Shown here: positions 48,811 through 62,396 of the stretch, piece by piece
Numbering within the stretch: the first letter of the stretch is position 1
Layout: each line of letters begins with the position of its first letter
Assembly (NCBI GenBank): GCA_013399855.1
Contig: VXAY01003846.1
Location: forward strand, 495,454-559,453
From: Oxyruncus cristatus
Taxonomy: Eukaryota; Chordata; Aves; Passeriformes; Cotingidae
Direction: 5' to 3'
DNA length: 64,000 nt
Notes under the pieces: generated by a model
The model's input: only the letters and a program-made list of their open reading frames with translations
What the model was told of the DNA's origin: nothing
Databases searched by the model: none
Program-made: the position numbers and the translations under genes

Positions 48811-50794
48811 AATTTGTCAGAACTGTGCCTACACTTCTATAATCCTGTTTCCTTTCACTCTCTGGCTTTAATAATTATTATGATAACACACTTATTTTCC
48901 ATATTTGGTGTATGATTCAGTATTTAAGTATGCAGGCTTTCAACAAAAAAAAGCAATTTGTTTTTATAGTACTGCTGAAAGAATGATTTGACTGATGTAT
49001 ATGCATAACTGCAAAAAGCTTCTATTCTGAGAGTGCTTGAAGGATGTAAAAAACAGGAGATAATTTCAACAAAAATTAGAAAAATTCCTTATGAATTAGT
49101 TTAAGAGTAGAAAAATAATTAAAAGAACAAGCACAAAATATTTCAAATAATTAAAATAAAAATAGAGATCAATATACTATTACCTGGATTAATTCTAGGT
49201 TAATTAGTCATCAGAAAAACCTCTTTGATCCTTAATGAACAATTGAAAATGGTTACATTCTTATTTAAAAAGGTAGTGAGGATTTGATTCTTACTGTCAA
49301 AAAGGGACACTTCAGCAGCCATCTGACATTTTTAAATACCTGTCAATTAGTTTGGAGAAAAAAGGGAGGATTGTTAACTTTCTAATTGCTAGAGTATCAG
49401 ATTCTATGTTACAAATCTAGGACAAGAAAGCAGAAAAGTCTGGCACTGGACCTTTTGGAAGTGCAATAAATGAGTGGCTTAAATACACAAATTCTTTTTC
49501 TGAATTTGTGACTTTTTTACAAGCCCAGACTTGCTGGTTTCTCATGGTTTGGTCAAGTAAAACCACTTTCTTCCTCTTGTTTCTTGCCTAGAAGGGTTCG
49601 TAGGAATCCTTCACCATCTTGCTGGTGGTTTCTGTCTCTTAAGAGGAGAGCAGAAGCCTGCATGGCTGAGCTATGAGATCACCACTTAGAGCTGATCCTT
49701 AGAGCTGATCTTATCCTTAAGTGTTGGAAATATTGTGTCTTCCATGCTGGACTTGACTTGATTTCATCACTGGTTTGAGGAAGGGCTCAGACACTCACTA
49801 ACAGAGTACCTTTGTGCAAGCTCTCAAGCCAAAGCTATTGCTCTGTCTGGGGAATGCACTGGCTAGGAATGTAGCTTGGCTTTTAGTGCAAGAGCATTGG
49901 TAATGTAGTTTGATCACCAAACTGCAGTAGCAAAAGGTGTCTAGTGTGTAGGCAGCAATCAAGACATAAATAAAAAAATTTGGGGACTGAATGTAAATGA
50001 AAGGTCTTGATGAACAATTGGTTGGAGAGGGATTGCTCTGGGGAAGATTGGCCAGTGGCTGTTTAAGCAGCCTGATGAGAGTCTTGAAGGGAACATCATT
50101 CAGATTTCTTGTGGGGAGAATTCCTTTTTGATTGTCTATTAGGAAGCATTACCACTTTTGTAGAGCTGCTCTTTCCCAAAGGTTTTTGCAGACATCGGTG
50201 CTGGTCTGCTTACTTCCCTATCGACAGATGTTTTTTCATTTCATAGGAAAAGAGGCTGTAACAAAGGGGCAGGCACTGACTGAGCACTGCAGGTAACAAA
50301 CAGGTGCAGCCATGAGCGAGACTGACAGAGCAGTCCTTAAGCAAATAGACTAGTGAACTGTAAGCTTAACTGAGAGTGCTTCTACTGATTAATTGAGCTA
50401 TTAATGACCATTAAATCCAGGGGGCTTACAGTCTTTATGTGTATACTGTTCTGATGTTTACCTATCAACTGTAACTATTTGCTATTAAATTTTTGCTTAC
50501 ATTAATTTCCTGTGTTGTAATTTGACTGATGAAGTCCATTTAAGAAATATTTACATAACTTCAGAAGGTAGAACTGGAGAAAATTGTTGAACAGTGTCAA
50601 TATAAGGGCTTCAAACCAGCTGTGTAACCTGTCCAGAACAGAAACATAGACTTTTGACCAAAGATGAAAAGATCATTGGACATCAATATGTATAGGCAAA
50701 AAATGGCAGATATGATTAATTAATAAATAGTTACTAAAAAGTATCATAGGCCACATCCTAATGTAATGTGATTTCAGTGATATTTATGAGGCAG

Positions 50795-50905
50795 CTGATG
50801 TTAAATACAATTCTGGGCCAAATCAATGTATAATATAACTCTGCATATGTGTTCTCTTTGACTTCAGAGAGTTACACTGGGAATAACTATGGCCACACAA
50901 TTCAA
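50795..50905. repeat. Possible ancient sauropsid interspersed repeat
   Basis: The segment contains ATTCTGGGCCAAATCA, then TTTGACTTCAGAGAGTTACA, then CTGGGAATAACTATGGCC. The order resembles an old dispersed repeat I remember from reptile and bird genomes, with the theme of TTTGGCC, TGACTTCAG and GAGTTACAC. The family name is not known to me. Confidence 0.35.
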
Positions 50906-52565
50906 AATCAAATCCATATTATAACAATAAGCCTACTGTCTGATGGAAGAAACAAATCTTTCTGGAAAATGCATAGAATGTACATATGTTTTATATCTGC
51001 TTGAATTTCTGTGTACATATATTTATGTACATACAAACCCATACTTCTATGAGTGGTATCTTTCAATGGTGAAATAGCCTCTGCATTCATAATTAAGGTA
51101 TTTATACTGATCGCTAAATTTCTCCTCAAGATGGGAAGATGGGGAGCATTAGTGCATGCTTTCACCTTTTTTTTATAGTTTGAAATCCATAAAAAAATTC
51201 CTTTTTGAACATTTTTAGTGTTTAGGCAATCACTACCTGTGCTGCCAAGGCTTATTGAAAGCAGCTGGATGCTTGCCTCTATCCTCCCCCTTTCTTGGAA
51301 CTGCTGCCAGAACAGGTAGTCAGAAACGGAAAGTAGAGAAATATTTGAGCATCTGTGCTCTCTCTCTCTCTCAGGAAAACATCTGTGACTTCCATAGGAA
51401 GCACTCATTTTTTCCCATCAGCCAAGACTCTCGATACCCTTGGGTCCGGTTTTGGCACAGCAAGCCAAGTAGGATGCAGTTTATGGCTTAAAACTTACGA
51501 GACAAATCGTTCAGGCGATCCCATCCCTGGCAGAACATTGAGAGAATGGCTGCAAGCCACATATGGGTCTCTGACCTTTTATTAGCACACCATGGGAGAG
51601 GTTAACAATTGTTGAGACTTCAGTCCTCCCTTTGACATACAAATACAACAATACCAAGTAGCCTTTCCAAGACAAGCATGTTTAGGGCACAACATGCTTT
51701 TTAATTCAGGGTTCAACATAGGGAAAAAAAAGAACAGAACAAAAAACCCAGCCCAAAAACTTAGAGTAAGAAAAGGATCTATTGCTATGATACTGAAACC
51801 TGAATTGGTATTTATCCCAGCATTCTGCCACTGTTAATAATATAGTGATTTCTGAGGGGTTTTTTTTAAACCAATCTAATCATGAGATGGAAAAAAATTC
51901 TCACACCATTTTTAGCTCTTCATGTGGTCAGTTCCATGAGTTATGGAACTAAGATTGCTCAATAGCTGGAGTGAAATAAAAAATGCATGCAATGATGTGA
52001 TTTTTAAGGATGTCTGTTGTGTTTATGCGAGTACATAAATGTTGAGATATATATTAAAAAAAAGTATGGATTCAGAAATATGGATATGAGGCTTGTCAGA
52101 GAAAATCCACAGAGGGCTAAATCTAAGTCTTTTTGAAATGTCTTTGTCTTCTCAGCATTACTGCAGTCTTGGATTTTAGTAAAATGGGGATTGGAAAATA
52201 ACTCATTTTTGGGGAAACAGAGTAATTACTTTTTTTGCAGCTAAGAAACTGTAAAGACTAAATGTCTTGCTCTATGCTGCCTAATGTGTGACAAAGAATG
52301 CTGATTGAATAGCCCAGCATCTCAGGCTTTTGCCATAACTACTCAATTACTCTTTCAGTCTTAAAGGCAAATGATTTTGACTATGTAGTCCCATGGCTTT
52401 AGTGTAGAGTATGCTGAGTGTAAAATGGGAGTGAACTAGCTCATGCTTCTGCCATCAGCCTTTGCAGCTATTGTCTGAAGAGCCAATGCAAGCTGATCTC
52501 AAATGTAATAGTCCTATGACTACTCTAATGGGAAGCAGATTCAACCTTGTCCGCTGCCAGAAACT

Positions 52566-52601
52566 GAAAAAAAACAAAAACAAAAACAAAACCAAAAACC
52601 C
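52566..52601. repeat. A-rich (CAAAAA)n tract
   Basis: Repeated CAAAAA units follow an A run. A similar GAAAAA-type tract lies at about 19733-19772. Confidence 0.75.
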
Positions 52602-55406
52602 TCATAATCTGCTTTTCATACTTCTACTAAGGTGAAAACCACATCTGAGACTGAATAAGAAAAGTCTTATGCAAGGCTGGTTATTGCAAAAAAATAGTTG
52701 CTAAGTTATGGTTGCTCCATGTACTAAACAGTCACATCTTTATCAACCACTGTTGGGAAATAAGACCTTAGCAAATGTTAGTTAGCAGTAAAGAGTGCTT
52801 TTGCATTTGTTGTGAATAACAAAAATACTGAGCTGGTGGAGCGCCTGCACTGAAGAAGGATCAAGTACAGCACTCCAGAGACATATGCCTGTCTAACCAT
52901 TTACACAGCAGCTTCCTTACATAACTGATTCCAGTGCTATATCATGCCCATGCTGAAATCCCCATTCTGTTATATAATGAAAGTTTTAGTTAGAAAATAT
53001 ATTGTTGTTTCCATTACCCTGAGCATTAGCTTATCATCGTTTCTTTTTCTATTAGTCTTTTACGTGGCAGAAGATTGATCTTCTTCCCCTTCTGAGTGGT
53101 TTTTTGTTTGTTCATTTTTTTGTTTGTTTTCTCAAGAATGCACAGCAGAATTGCTTCAAGCTTTCCTACTGGTCAGCTTTTCTAAACCTTTTATAATTCT
53201 TGTAGTCTACTTCATGACTATATCCAGCTTATCTATGTTTTCCTTAAAGTCTTCACCACCTTTCAGTAGGCTGGTGAGTACCTGTGGGCTACATGAAATG
53301 CATCTGTTAATATCTTCCACATTGATACTGACATCTTTTTGTGTCAGCACTGTTTGGTTGAGACATGTTTTGTTTACAAACTCCTTTAATTCTCCAATTT
53401 TTTTTCTATGTATTCCTCCTTAATGATTATTCCTCATGGCATATTTGGTTTCTCTTAAGTCTAGTATCTTCCATTTCTATTAAATCACACATTTTCTTCA
53501 GCATTTCCAGATTTTTAAAAATCTACTATAAAATCTCCCATTTTTCAGGAAAAGAGAGATATTTCATATTTTTTTGTATTTTAGAAATGTTGTGATACAC
53601 ATGCCTGATTTTTCATCTAAATTATGATTATCTCTCATTTTGTGATATAATTGTTGATTCTTCTTTCATGGATGTCTCTTCTTCCACTCAGTTCTGTACC
53701 CTCCATAAAGAAGTTTCATTTAGACCATAGTCCCCTAGTTTTCCTAGGAAAAAGTCACATAGATCACTTCCATTAATTTTTTTTTCTCTGACCTTATTAA
53801 ATAATACAATTACATTGGCTTGACATAATGAGTTGGAATATGAATGATTTAGCCCATTTGAGTACATCTGTGGTTAATGTCAATAACAACTTCTTTCATA
53901 TAATTGAAAGATGATGAGTTTTGGGAACAAATGGGAGTTTCCTCAGACAATCATAGAAGTAACAAGCCAGGACACAGGAAGAGTATCTTGAGAGCAGGGA
54001 AGAGAAACACCAATAGCCAGGAGATCTCCTTTTCCATGTAAAGGGGTGGGCAGAGGGCTTGATTGAACTCAGCACATTTTTCTTCTCCTTGAACATAAAA
54101 ACAGTCACAATTTACTGCCTTTGGCCTCAAAAGAGGGTTGGCCAACAGGATGGGTGTGTTCTGTCTATCTTTGACTTGGACATGTATCTTCTATGGCAAG
54201 ATTTTTCCTTTATGGTATAAATGAATATTAACCATTTCCTTCATTCAAAGTAGGGGGTTTTTTTGTTGATTGGTTTGGTTTGATTTTTTTAATGCTGAGA
54301 ACAGCCTTCCATGTTCTCCGTTTTTAATTAAAGGATTCATTTCTCCTTACAACATGTTAGGTGTAAGACCAGTCTTCATACTGGGTGACTTTTAGCCTTG
54401 ATCTTCCCCTGTCTGTCTTGAATGCTGTTCTGGTGTTTGTTCACTCTATTAGAAATCCTGTCTGCTTGTCACTCAATTGTTTTATCCCTCTTTGCACATT
54501 CTTAATCCTCTCTTCCACGTTTGCCATTAGTCACAGTAGACAGCTTTTCCCCATCACTTCTCTTCAACATCTGCAGCAAAGTTTTTCCCGTCAGTGATCT
54601 AATGTCTGTGGGTTATAATTAAAGACTGGGATTACTTTTTTAATATTTTTTCCCCACACACAATGGAAAAGTTTCCATTTTGGAGCTCCCAGCTAGTCAA
54701 CTTTCTCTTAAGAGAATATTTAGTATACCAGTGAATGGAGATCACTTTGCAGCCACCTTAGTCAGAGCTCTCCAGGCTGACAGACCGATCGTAGTCTGTT
54801 CGTTACCCTGCCGGGGTGCTGTAGCTGCACTCTGAAATGAAGGCATCCATAAAGAAACAAAGATTATTTTATGTCTGCTAATGATGGAGAGATTGGACAC
54901 TGACTTACCTAAAATTTTTCCTGCAATTTCAGTATATTATTGTATTAAACTTACATAAAAAAATGAAAGGATTGAAGAGATTGTATTATCTCTGTAGATG
55001 CTTATCTGGGGAATGTTACACAGCCAGGTACTATCCAGTCAAAATTCTGAAATACTATGTTTAGCAATTTTTCTTCTGTGTTCAAACTACAATTATTTTT
55101 TTTTTTCTGTAGCTCTAATTTTTCTGTATTTTCAAGCAAGGATGAAGGCATAAAGGAGAGCTCCATCCTGCATGCATCCTTTAAATGAATTTGCCCTCAC
55201 AGGATAAGCAGCCTGGGACCCAAACTTTTTTTAAAGCCATGACCATATAAAAAGCATACCCCTACTCTTACATCTATCTGCCCAGATTTTCTCACCTGGA
55301 GTATTGGATTTAAAAGCATTCAATTCTTTAAGCCTAAGAGAACAATATATAAATTTGATAAAATCTAAGATCTGTACAGTGAACTATCAGTTCAAGTAAA
55401 ATGAGC

Positions 55407-55428
55407 TTTTTTTTTTTTTTTTTTTTTT
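55407..55428. repeat. Poly-T run of 22
   Basis: Homopolymer in intron with no attached retroposon recognised. Similar shorter T runs lie at 9891-9909, 23817-23830, 25606-25620 and 27538-27552. Confidence 0.85.
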
Positions 55429-57313
55429 CCCAAGTAAGGGAGATTAAACTGCTCTTTACATATAATTTAAGTAATATATGGTAAAGTGAAATACTTCTTT
55501 GCAGATGACTGGCTTACCCTCCAACTTGTGTTTGAGCTAGAAGTGATGCAGTGGGGTGTATGCAATTATGCTGCAGCTGCTGACAGGCATAAAGTAAATG
55601 AGATGTTTCATCTCAGTGGGTACATTTCCTGTTTAAATGTTTAAGAAAATAAACTCAACAGCTTTAGCCAAACTGAGACAGGGCTATCTCAAATATTTCA
55701 TTTCTGCAATGAACATCTATTAATAACTCTTTCAATCTCATTTGGCCTAAGCCTGCAAAAGATTAAACTGGTATGTTTACAGATTGAGTAAATTTTGTCA
55801 TCTCGTTTTGTCATCAGTTTTGTTAACTTTTCTGAAAGCTTTATTTTTAACTGTTGATTGATAATATAATAATTGAGAAAATTTCCATGGCTGTTGTTTC
55901 TCAAATTTGGGGGGAAATGGAGGCTGAAAAATTACATATCATTTGAAATAAAAAAGGTGACATTCAAAATTAAGGTCTTCAAAAACTGTTGATCTTTGAA
56001 CTTGTTTTTCAGAACTGTGTTGTCAGAAATGAAATTAAAGCAATATGAAAGAAATTCTAAAATATTGTCGGTGCTCTAGAATGTGTAACAAAGTGTAAGC
56101 TTTGTTTGCAGTTTTCATTACATTTTTAAGTGATGGTGATAATTGATAAACACGATTTTTTTTTTTAGAAACTACTTGCAAAAGAATGAAACAGACTTGG
56201 TTCACAAGTTATTTTTAAATGTGCATTGAACAGATAAGAATTTTTCTGTTTAACATGGTTTTACTTTGAGGACAACTTGAAATAGATAAATATTTTAGAA
56301 TGATCTAGAAATTTATAGATGGAATTAGGTAACACTGTGGAAAGTATTATCAGATGTTTCAATAAAATATTTTAAGACAAGTTTCATACTGAAGAGATGC
56401 AGAGAGTTTATATATATGTTAATATATATGATGTTGATACCATCTCCAGCTTGCATTAGCTCATCATGAGATGAAGATTTAATAATTATTAACATGTTTT
56501 GGAGTTCCAATTTACATGACTGACAGCAAAGCTTCCCACTTTAGTGGAGTTTTTTTGTCTTTTGGGGAATGAGGTAAAACCTTCCTAATCCTAGTGCTTA
56601 GGTTGTGGATTATTCTGTGACTCAAGAGAAAAGGTATTTCATAGGTAACAGTTCAATAGGATACATTTATCTCCACAAGTGATTTGAAAGGCTGGCTTCT
56701 CCCAAGTGAAGGACGTGATGCCAGATAACATGGTGAATGCACATAAGCCATTTTAGGTCTAAATATAACTGCAGTATCATTGCCTGTGTAAAAATCCCCA
56801 CGTATTTAACTGAGGAATGTGACTTTTTAGCTTGTGTGCAATGCCAGGAAAGACAGAGTCAACCTGGTGCTGTGCTGAGATTTAGCAGCTTATGTGCTTG
56901 CTAGCTCTGGCATCTCTGCAGTGCACTTGATTTCATAGTGGGGATGTGTCCAGCTGTGAAAGCAACTGAGAAATATATATTCTTCCTCCAGATCTTTCTT
57001 TCTCTTTTCTGCATAGGTAATATAAGCCTTTTAAGGTATGGGGGCTTTTGCCGCCTATGTTTTCATGCATTATCTAGCTTTAGAGTCTCAGACCATATTT
57101 TAATAAAAGAAGGAATGTTTAAAACATTTAACAGAATAAAAGGGAGATGTATATGTCTCTTTCCTATTATTTTCTCATTATTTGTTTGTAATGGAGTATA
57201 ACCAGGGAGGTATATCACAGAAACAAGAAATCATTCTGTGAGTGAACTATTAATATGCTTTGTGGGTGTTGAAGTTACTTGGCTTAATCCTGTATGGGCC
57301 AACAAGTTCTTGA

Positions 57314-57422
57314 TCACAGAATCATAGAATAGTTAGGGTTGGAAGGGACCACTGGAGATCATCTTGTTCCGTCTTCCCTGAAATGAGCAGGAACATCATA
57401 CACACATTGTTCTAGGTCAGGG
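57314..57422 (-). mobile_element. CR1 LINE 3' scrap
   Basis: The left edge TCACAGAATCATAGAATAG and the following GGGTTGGAAGGGACC are the inverted CR1 terminal repeat and tail. Similarity fades after about 57422, so the 5' boundary is approximate. Confidence 0.8.
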
Positions 57423-60400
57423 GAATGCTGAATCTGTGAGATGTGCTGCACCAATAATCTGAATGCATGTCATGAACCCTTATGGAGATTTTCCAGACAT
57501 CCTGCTACTTTTGGAGAAGTCTTGGACAGAAGCTGTGAAGCCACTTTTATCATAGTTGTCCCTGTTCCCTTGTATCCATAGTTTCTTCACAAAAAAAAAA
57601 GAAAAAATGTCTTCCTACTTTCTTCTACATATATTTCCAAGTATATGGGAGTCGTCACACAGAGAAGGAACTGTACTGTTTCTTGGTTTCTATTTCCAGC
57701 TATTATTATTGCAACTTTTTTGCTAGTGCAATCTTCTTGATCTGTGCACTGTACAAGATTAGTGATTTTTGCATCTGCTGTTAAAGTCATGACATTTCTC
57801 TACAAGACTGCTCATTTTGAAGCATTGCACTGAGAATGAAGACCCATGCATTTTTTACCCTAATCCTGACTTCCAGAAATAGTCAACCTCTTTCCCTACT
57901 TCTGAGAAATATATTTTCCATCTCCTCTGTGTATTTCAGCACCTGTAACAGTCCTCTGTAGAGAAATGGGAAAACAGTGATGGTATTAGTGAAAAATGCA
58001 TCCTTTGGGTACTAGTGAAATCTGATATATTTTTTACAACCATTTTGTTATCAATATTAGTATTTTTTTAACTGTTGTATCAGTTAATGATATCCATCTT
58101 TACTAGGAAAGGACAGTGATGTTACCCAGACACAGCCTTCTCAGACAAGGTCTAAAAATTACTCTGTCTTTACCATTGATAGTATGAAATGATGTCTAAT
58201 GCCTTTGAAGAAGCCATGTACAGATTGTTATGTAAAGAATTTAAAAAGGGCCTAAATGGTGTTTGATTTGAAGTATCAGTTAAACATTTCTCTTATCACA
58301 TTGACAATTCTCAGCATCACATTGAGAGGACTAATTGTTTATCATATTTGCCCATACCAGGTCCACTTTATGATGTGAGCAGCCAACTTAATGGAGTACG
58401 TGGATGCGCTGATCTTCCTGAGGTCTCTCCAGAGCCAGGAAAACATTCCCCAGCACTGAGATGTTCAGAGGATTCAGTGTCATAAACATGCCCCTTCACA
58501 TGGTGTTGTACCCCAGAAAGAGCAAATTTGTTCAACAGTTGCAGGCTGTGTCTGCAGCGAAATTTGAAGTGAATATGTCTGGGCAGAATCTGACAAATGT
58601 CAGAGAATCTTTGAATGATTTAGGAAAGTATCTGAGGTGTTGTGGTTCAAGACTCTTCCCCCTTCTTAAAGCAGGAGTATCTTTGGACATTTGACTACAT
58701 TTTTAGACCAGTGTCTAAAACCTTCTAATTCTATCCATATGAAATCTGCAAGAAGAAAGACACTGTGTCTAAGCATCTCAGATATACAACGACATTATAA
58801 AAGAGAAAATGGCAGAAAACAATATTAGTGTTCAGCAACAAAGCTAATCATGCAGAAGTGGGTACCTGAATTTAGCTAATGATTTTAAACTACTTTACAG
58901 CCTAATAAACTTGGGTTGCTCCAGTGGGAATTTCCTGTGATGAGCAGACTCAGTCCTGCAGTCAATCCATTAGTTAAGCTATCTTTGTTCTTATGAATAA
59001 TGTTATTTGCATTTCTGTAGGCTTATTCAGAGAGAGAATATGGGCTGTATGGGAATAGACTGTATGAAAGGAAGTAATGTAAATATTTGAAAGAGGATAC
59101 TACTCTTCCAGAAGTCTGAAGGACATTCTATAAGTAATCTGTAGTTACTTCAACAGGTAAATGTAACAAATGTTTATATTAAGAGACAAAAAGTTTGTAT
59201 TTATCTTGGCTGAATATATGGTTGTGAGAAATCCTGCTTTTAGGCATATATAGCTACTGTCCACAGTAATTTTTAATTTGAAGACAGAAGTGAAACTATT
59301 GTTCTAATGTAATATTGTTTGTGGGAGAACTTTTCTCAGTATAAAAAAAAGAGAAAGGTATACTATTTAATTCTCTCTTTTTATTTCAAAACTGGCTGAA
59401 TTAGGAAGCTGATACATGATTTTTATCGAAGGGCAAATATTAATGGGTTTGGAGAATATAATAACGAATGAGAATTTCTGTGACAATAATTTAGAAAGTG
59501 AAAAAACCCCCAAACCCAAACAACCGAGTAAAAAATCAAGTGTTAGAGTGTGAAAGTGTTGGAGAGAAAATGCAAAATACCTGCACATTGGATTCAGGAA
59601 ATATGTTTTCCTGAGGGCATTAGAAAAATACTGGTCAACTATAGTTCAGCTTGTCTGGTGAATTGCTCTTTGCTGCTTCCTGCTGCCCACACTATTGTCT
59701 GCTCAGAGTTCTGGCACATATCATCTCAGCTTTCCATTGCTGACATCACCTGGCTGCATGATTCGTTCAAGTGGGTTAAGCCTAGTAACTCCAAAATATG
59801 TAGCAGCAATCAAAAGAAACTGAACTCCAACCTACACAGCAAGTTTCTGCTTGGTAGCCCCATACAGCTGGCTCTGTTCAGGGTAGGCCAGTGTCACAGC
59901 AGTACAGCCAGCCAAAATTGCTGTCATGCAAGGGAAGATGTGGCCCCTTAATTTTTTATCCTGACATTTGGGTTTTTCTTAAAGCCCCATCCCCCACAAC
60001 CTTGCAGCATTATTATTTCCTGAATACATTGTTTCCATGAGTACTGGCAGTCCTGACATTGATAGGCAGTGAATCAATACTTTTATAGAATCATGAAGCC
60101 AAAATGGTTCTGCAGATCCACAGTGTGCAGTATGTGGTTTTCCATTTTGGATATAATTGATGCTTGTGGGAGCGCATTTCAAATTGCCTACTTTAGGAAA
60201 TTCACAATGGAGACTTTAATTAGAAAAGAAGAAACTGCATCATGCCATTTAAAAAGGAAAAAAATCACACAAGTTTTTTTTTTTTTTTTTAAGTTTTGGG
60301 CTATAATAGCAATAACTGTCTTTAGCTGAGGACATTTCCTGGGGCTTAATGGCCCATGGCTTTGCTTCTTCAGGTGATCATCATCGTCTCCCAACAGTCA

Positions 60401-62288
60401 TTAATCCCCTACAAATGCCCTGCTCCTCAGTCATTAAATGTGCTTAAACGTGCTTTTTCTGAAAATGAAATACTTCTATATTTAATGCATCTTCCAGGAA
60501 TAGGAGTGATCTTTCTGAGGTGACAAATGAAAGAAATTTAGTAACGTGTCAAAGAAGTACTAATTATGACAAGTGGATAAGTTCTGTTTGTGGAGATAGC
60601 ACGACAAAGAATTTTTCCACAGTAAGAGCATGTTATGTGTAAGTCATCACTTTATATATTTCACAATTCACACTCATCCCAATGGCATAACAGCCAAATC
60701 AGAAATGCAGGTAGTTATTTGTAGTTTGATTTTTTCTGCAGAATGTCTCAGTATAAAAATAAAGCATCTCACAAAACATGGATAGTGTGTGCCTGCAGCA
60801 CTGCTTAGAAAAAAACTTTCCATTCCGTAGCTGTAAAAATAGAGCTGTGCGGTTTTACAAGGTGTTTGTGATAATGCAAGAAAAAAAAAGTTAAATCTTT
60901 CCTACCTAAGGCCTGAAACTCTTAGAAACAAATCTTCTGGTGAGCATTTTATGTGTCTCTTACAAATAGGTCCTCAAGTACAGCACCAACTGCATCATCA
61001 GATTTTTAAACACAGTAGACTGCCTACCCTTGCTCAAGTAGAATTAACGCCTTCAATGAAAGTAATTGAAAGGAATTTGTCTTGAGTGAATGAGAATTGG
61101 ATTTTATTTTATTTGAATTCTACTTACTGATATAGTGTGTTATTTTCATCCTGTGCTACTAAGAATGCATAGCTGTCCCAGATTGTGAGAGGGATCAGAC
61201 CTGATCCCATCACATTGCCTTCACTGAGTGAAAAATTAGTACCTTTTAGGTATTTATGGTAATTTATTATTTCTGTTGGACGCTGTGATCTCATGTACCT
61301 CAGTGAGTGAGTATGTAGATGAAAACAGAAATAGAATTTTGGGCATGCATTATTGAATGTTGAATGTTAAATGATGCTATTTGTAAAATTGGAGCTCTCC
61401 TAGTCAATACCTTTTGATTGCAGATTAACCAGAAAAAAGAATTATTATAGCGTGATTTCACAATTCTTTTTCAAAAGTTTCTGTTCCTTCAAACAAACAA
61501 AAAATCACATGAACAAAATATCTTTCAGTATAAATGGAGCTCACAGTAAAAAATTTCATTTACTTCAGTAACCAATAACAACTGCCTTAATTTTGCAATT
61601 TTTTAAGTTAGAATAATTGCTCTGTGAAAGTCCAAGGTTTCTTTCAGAAAATTTTAAATACAAAATGACACATACAACAGTGCACACACATTTTATCTTG
61701 TTCTCCTTGGTTTTGGACAGAGCTATTACCTGATTTAGACTTCACTGTGGAATTATTCCTACTCATCCTAAAGCAGTTTTCAGCAAATAAACTAGTGAAA
61801 AAAAGTTCTTAGATCTCTCATTGAGTTCACTGACTAAGAAAAAATAAAATCACACAGAGCCAAGGACAAGACAAAAAGTATTGCACCTTTAAGTTGTTTC
61901 CAATCTACTTTATATCTCATCATAAATAACAGGCTAGGGAATAAGCACAAATCTATTGTGCTGCAGCTAGAACACTTCTTTTGCCATAGATTCTGTTTAA
62001 GGCTACTTTGGTTGTTTGTACGCTGTCATGTAACTTACAGTGTCAGCATTCTTCAGACCATTTGTCAAAATTCAACAGGAAAAGGAGTCAGAGAAAAAAG
62101 AAAGCTTTTTCCATGAAATTTTTTTCTGTAAAATTTTTTTGCTTTCCTAAAGTGCATTTATTAGTATATCTAGAATTCTTGTATAATTTTTTTACTTAGG
62201 GGTTCTCTGTTTTCCCCCATTCATTATATTTACACGTAAGTAGAATTAAAAAAAAAAAAAAAAACAAAGCACATAAACTTATATAATG
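57423..62288. other. Intron leading to the AGMO terminal exon
   Basis: AT-rich. Frames at 58461-58694 and 59550-59951 are not supported by splice structure or recognisable motifs. A 15-20 base A run lies just before the acceptor. Confidence 0.55.
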
Positions 62289-62315
62289 TTTCTCATTTTA
62301 TATTCTGTGTTGTAG
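62289..62315 (+). other. Splice acceptor of the AGMO terminal exon
   Basis: A run rich in T and C ends in TTGTAG and is followed directly by an open phase-0 exon. A long A run lies just upstream at about 62248-62264. The match to a vertebrate 3' splice site is good and no AG intervenes in the last 25 bases. Confidence 0.8.
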
Positions 62316-62396
62316 GTCTTGTTTTCTCTCTGTGCTGCATTCTGGGGAATCCAGATCATGAAGCGGATCACTTCATTCAAGGATAAACGTCACTGA
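62316..62396 (+). CDS. AGMO: AGMO (TMEM195) terminal coding exon, partial gene
   Basis: AGMO is a tetrahydrobiopterin-dependent, di-iron membrane enzyme of the fatty acid hydroxylase superfamily. It oxidises the ether bond of alkylglycerols and sits in the endoplasmic reticulum. Here only the last 26 codons and the TGA are present. The exon opens in phase 0 directly after a splice acceptor and reads VLFSLCAAFWGIQIMK, then RITSFKDKRH, then stop. The first half is a hydrophobic membrane segment and the rest a basic tail. The human C-terminus, as I recall it, carries VFSICIAFWGVRSMKQLTS followed by HPWK. About 11 of 20 aligned residues are identical and most others conservative, including the F-W-G, M-K and T-S pairs. 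The catalytic histidine clusters lie in upstream exons outside the window. The tail differs from human and forms a KxKxx dilysine signal. Assignment rests on remembered sequence, so an unrelated membrane protein is possible but unlikely. Confidence 0.87.
   Translation, partial: VLFSLCAAFWGIQIMKRITSFKDKRH

Larger units (their letters stand above)
46901..57313. other. Intron between older CR1 and CR1 scrap
   Basis: Ten kilobases of AT-rich sequence. It holds the unclassified blocks at 47780-48110 and 48324-48539, a CA/TA microsatellite, a possible old repeat at 50795, a CAAAAA tract and a 22-T run. A short tandem repeat of TTAGAGCTGATC lies at about 49687-49711. The 166-codon minus-strand frame at 51408-50908 has no domain character. 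Confidence 0.55.
1..62315 (+). other. Last intron(s) of AGMO (inferred)
   Basis: Everything upstream of the terminal exon lacks a recognisable coding exon. Because the only exon found is the last one and the AGMO gene is known to be very long in vertebrates, this DNA is most simply the final intron, read on the + strand. A short upstream AGMO exon hidden in AT-rich sequence cannot be excluded. The residues expected just before the terminal exon in human (a segment ending in S-A-F-E) were looked for by eye and not found in a convincing context. Confidence 0.65.

Noticed and set aside
50908..51408. 166-codon minus-strand open frame
   Set aside because: There are no domain motifs, residue usage is irregular, and no splice context is seen. 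Chance frame in intron.
51505..51585. GATCCCATCCCTGGCAGA segment resembling CR1
   Set aside because: Similarity is limited to under 20 bases and neither a CR1 tail nor a terminal repeat follows.
58461..58694. 77-codon plus-strand frame with some soluble-protein character
   Set aside because: No family recognised, no splice sites around it, and the opposite strand is equally open in parts.
59550..59951. 133-codon plus-strand open frame
   Set aside because: No recognisable family or splice structure.
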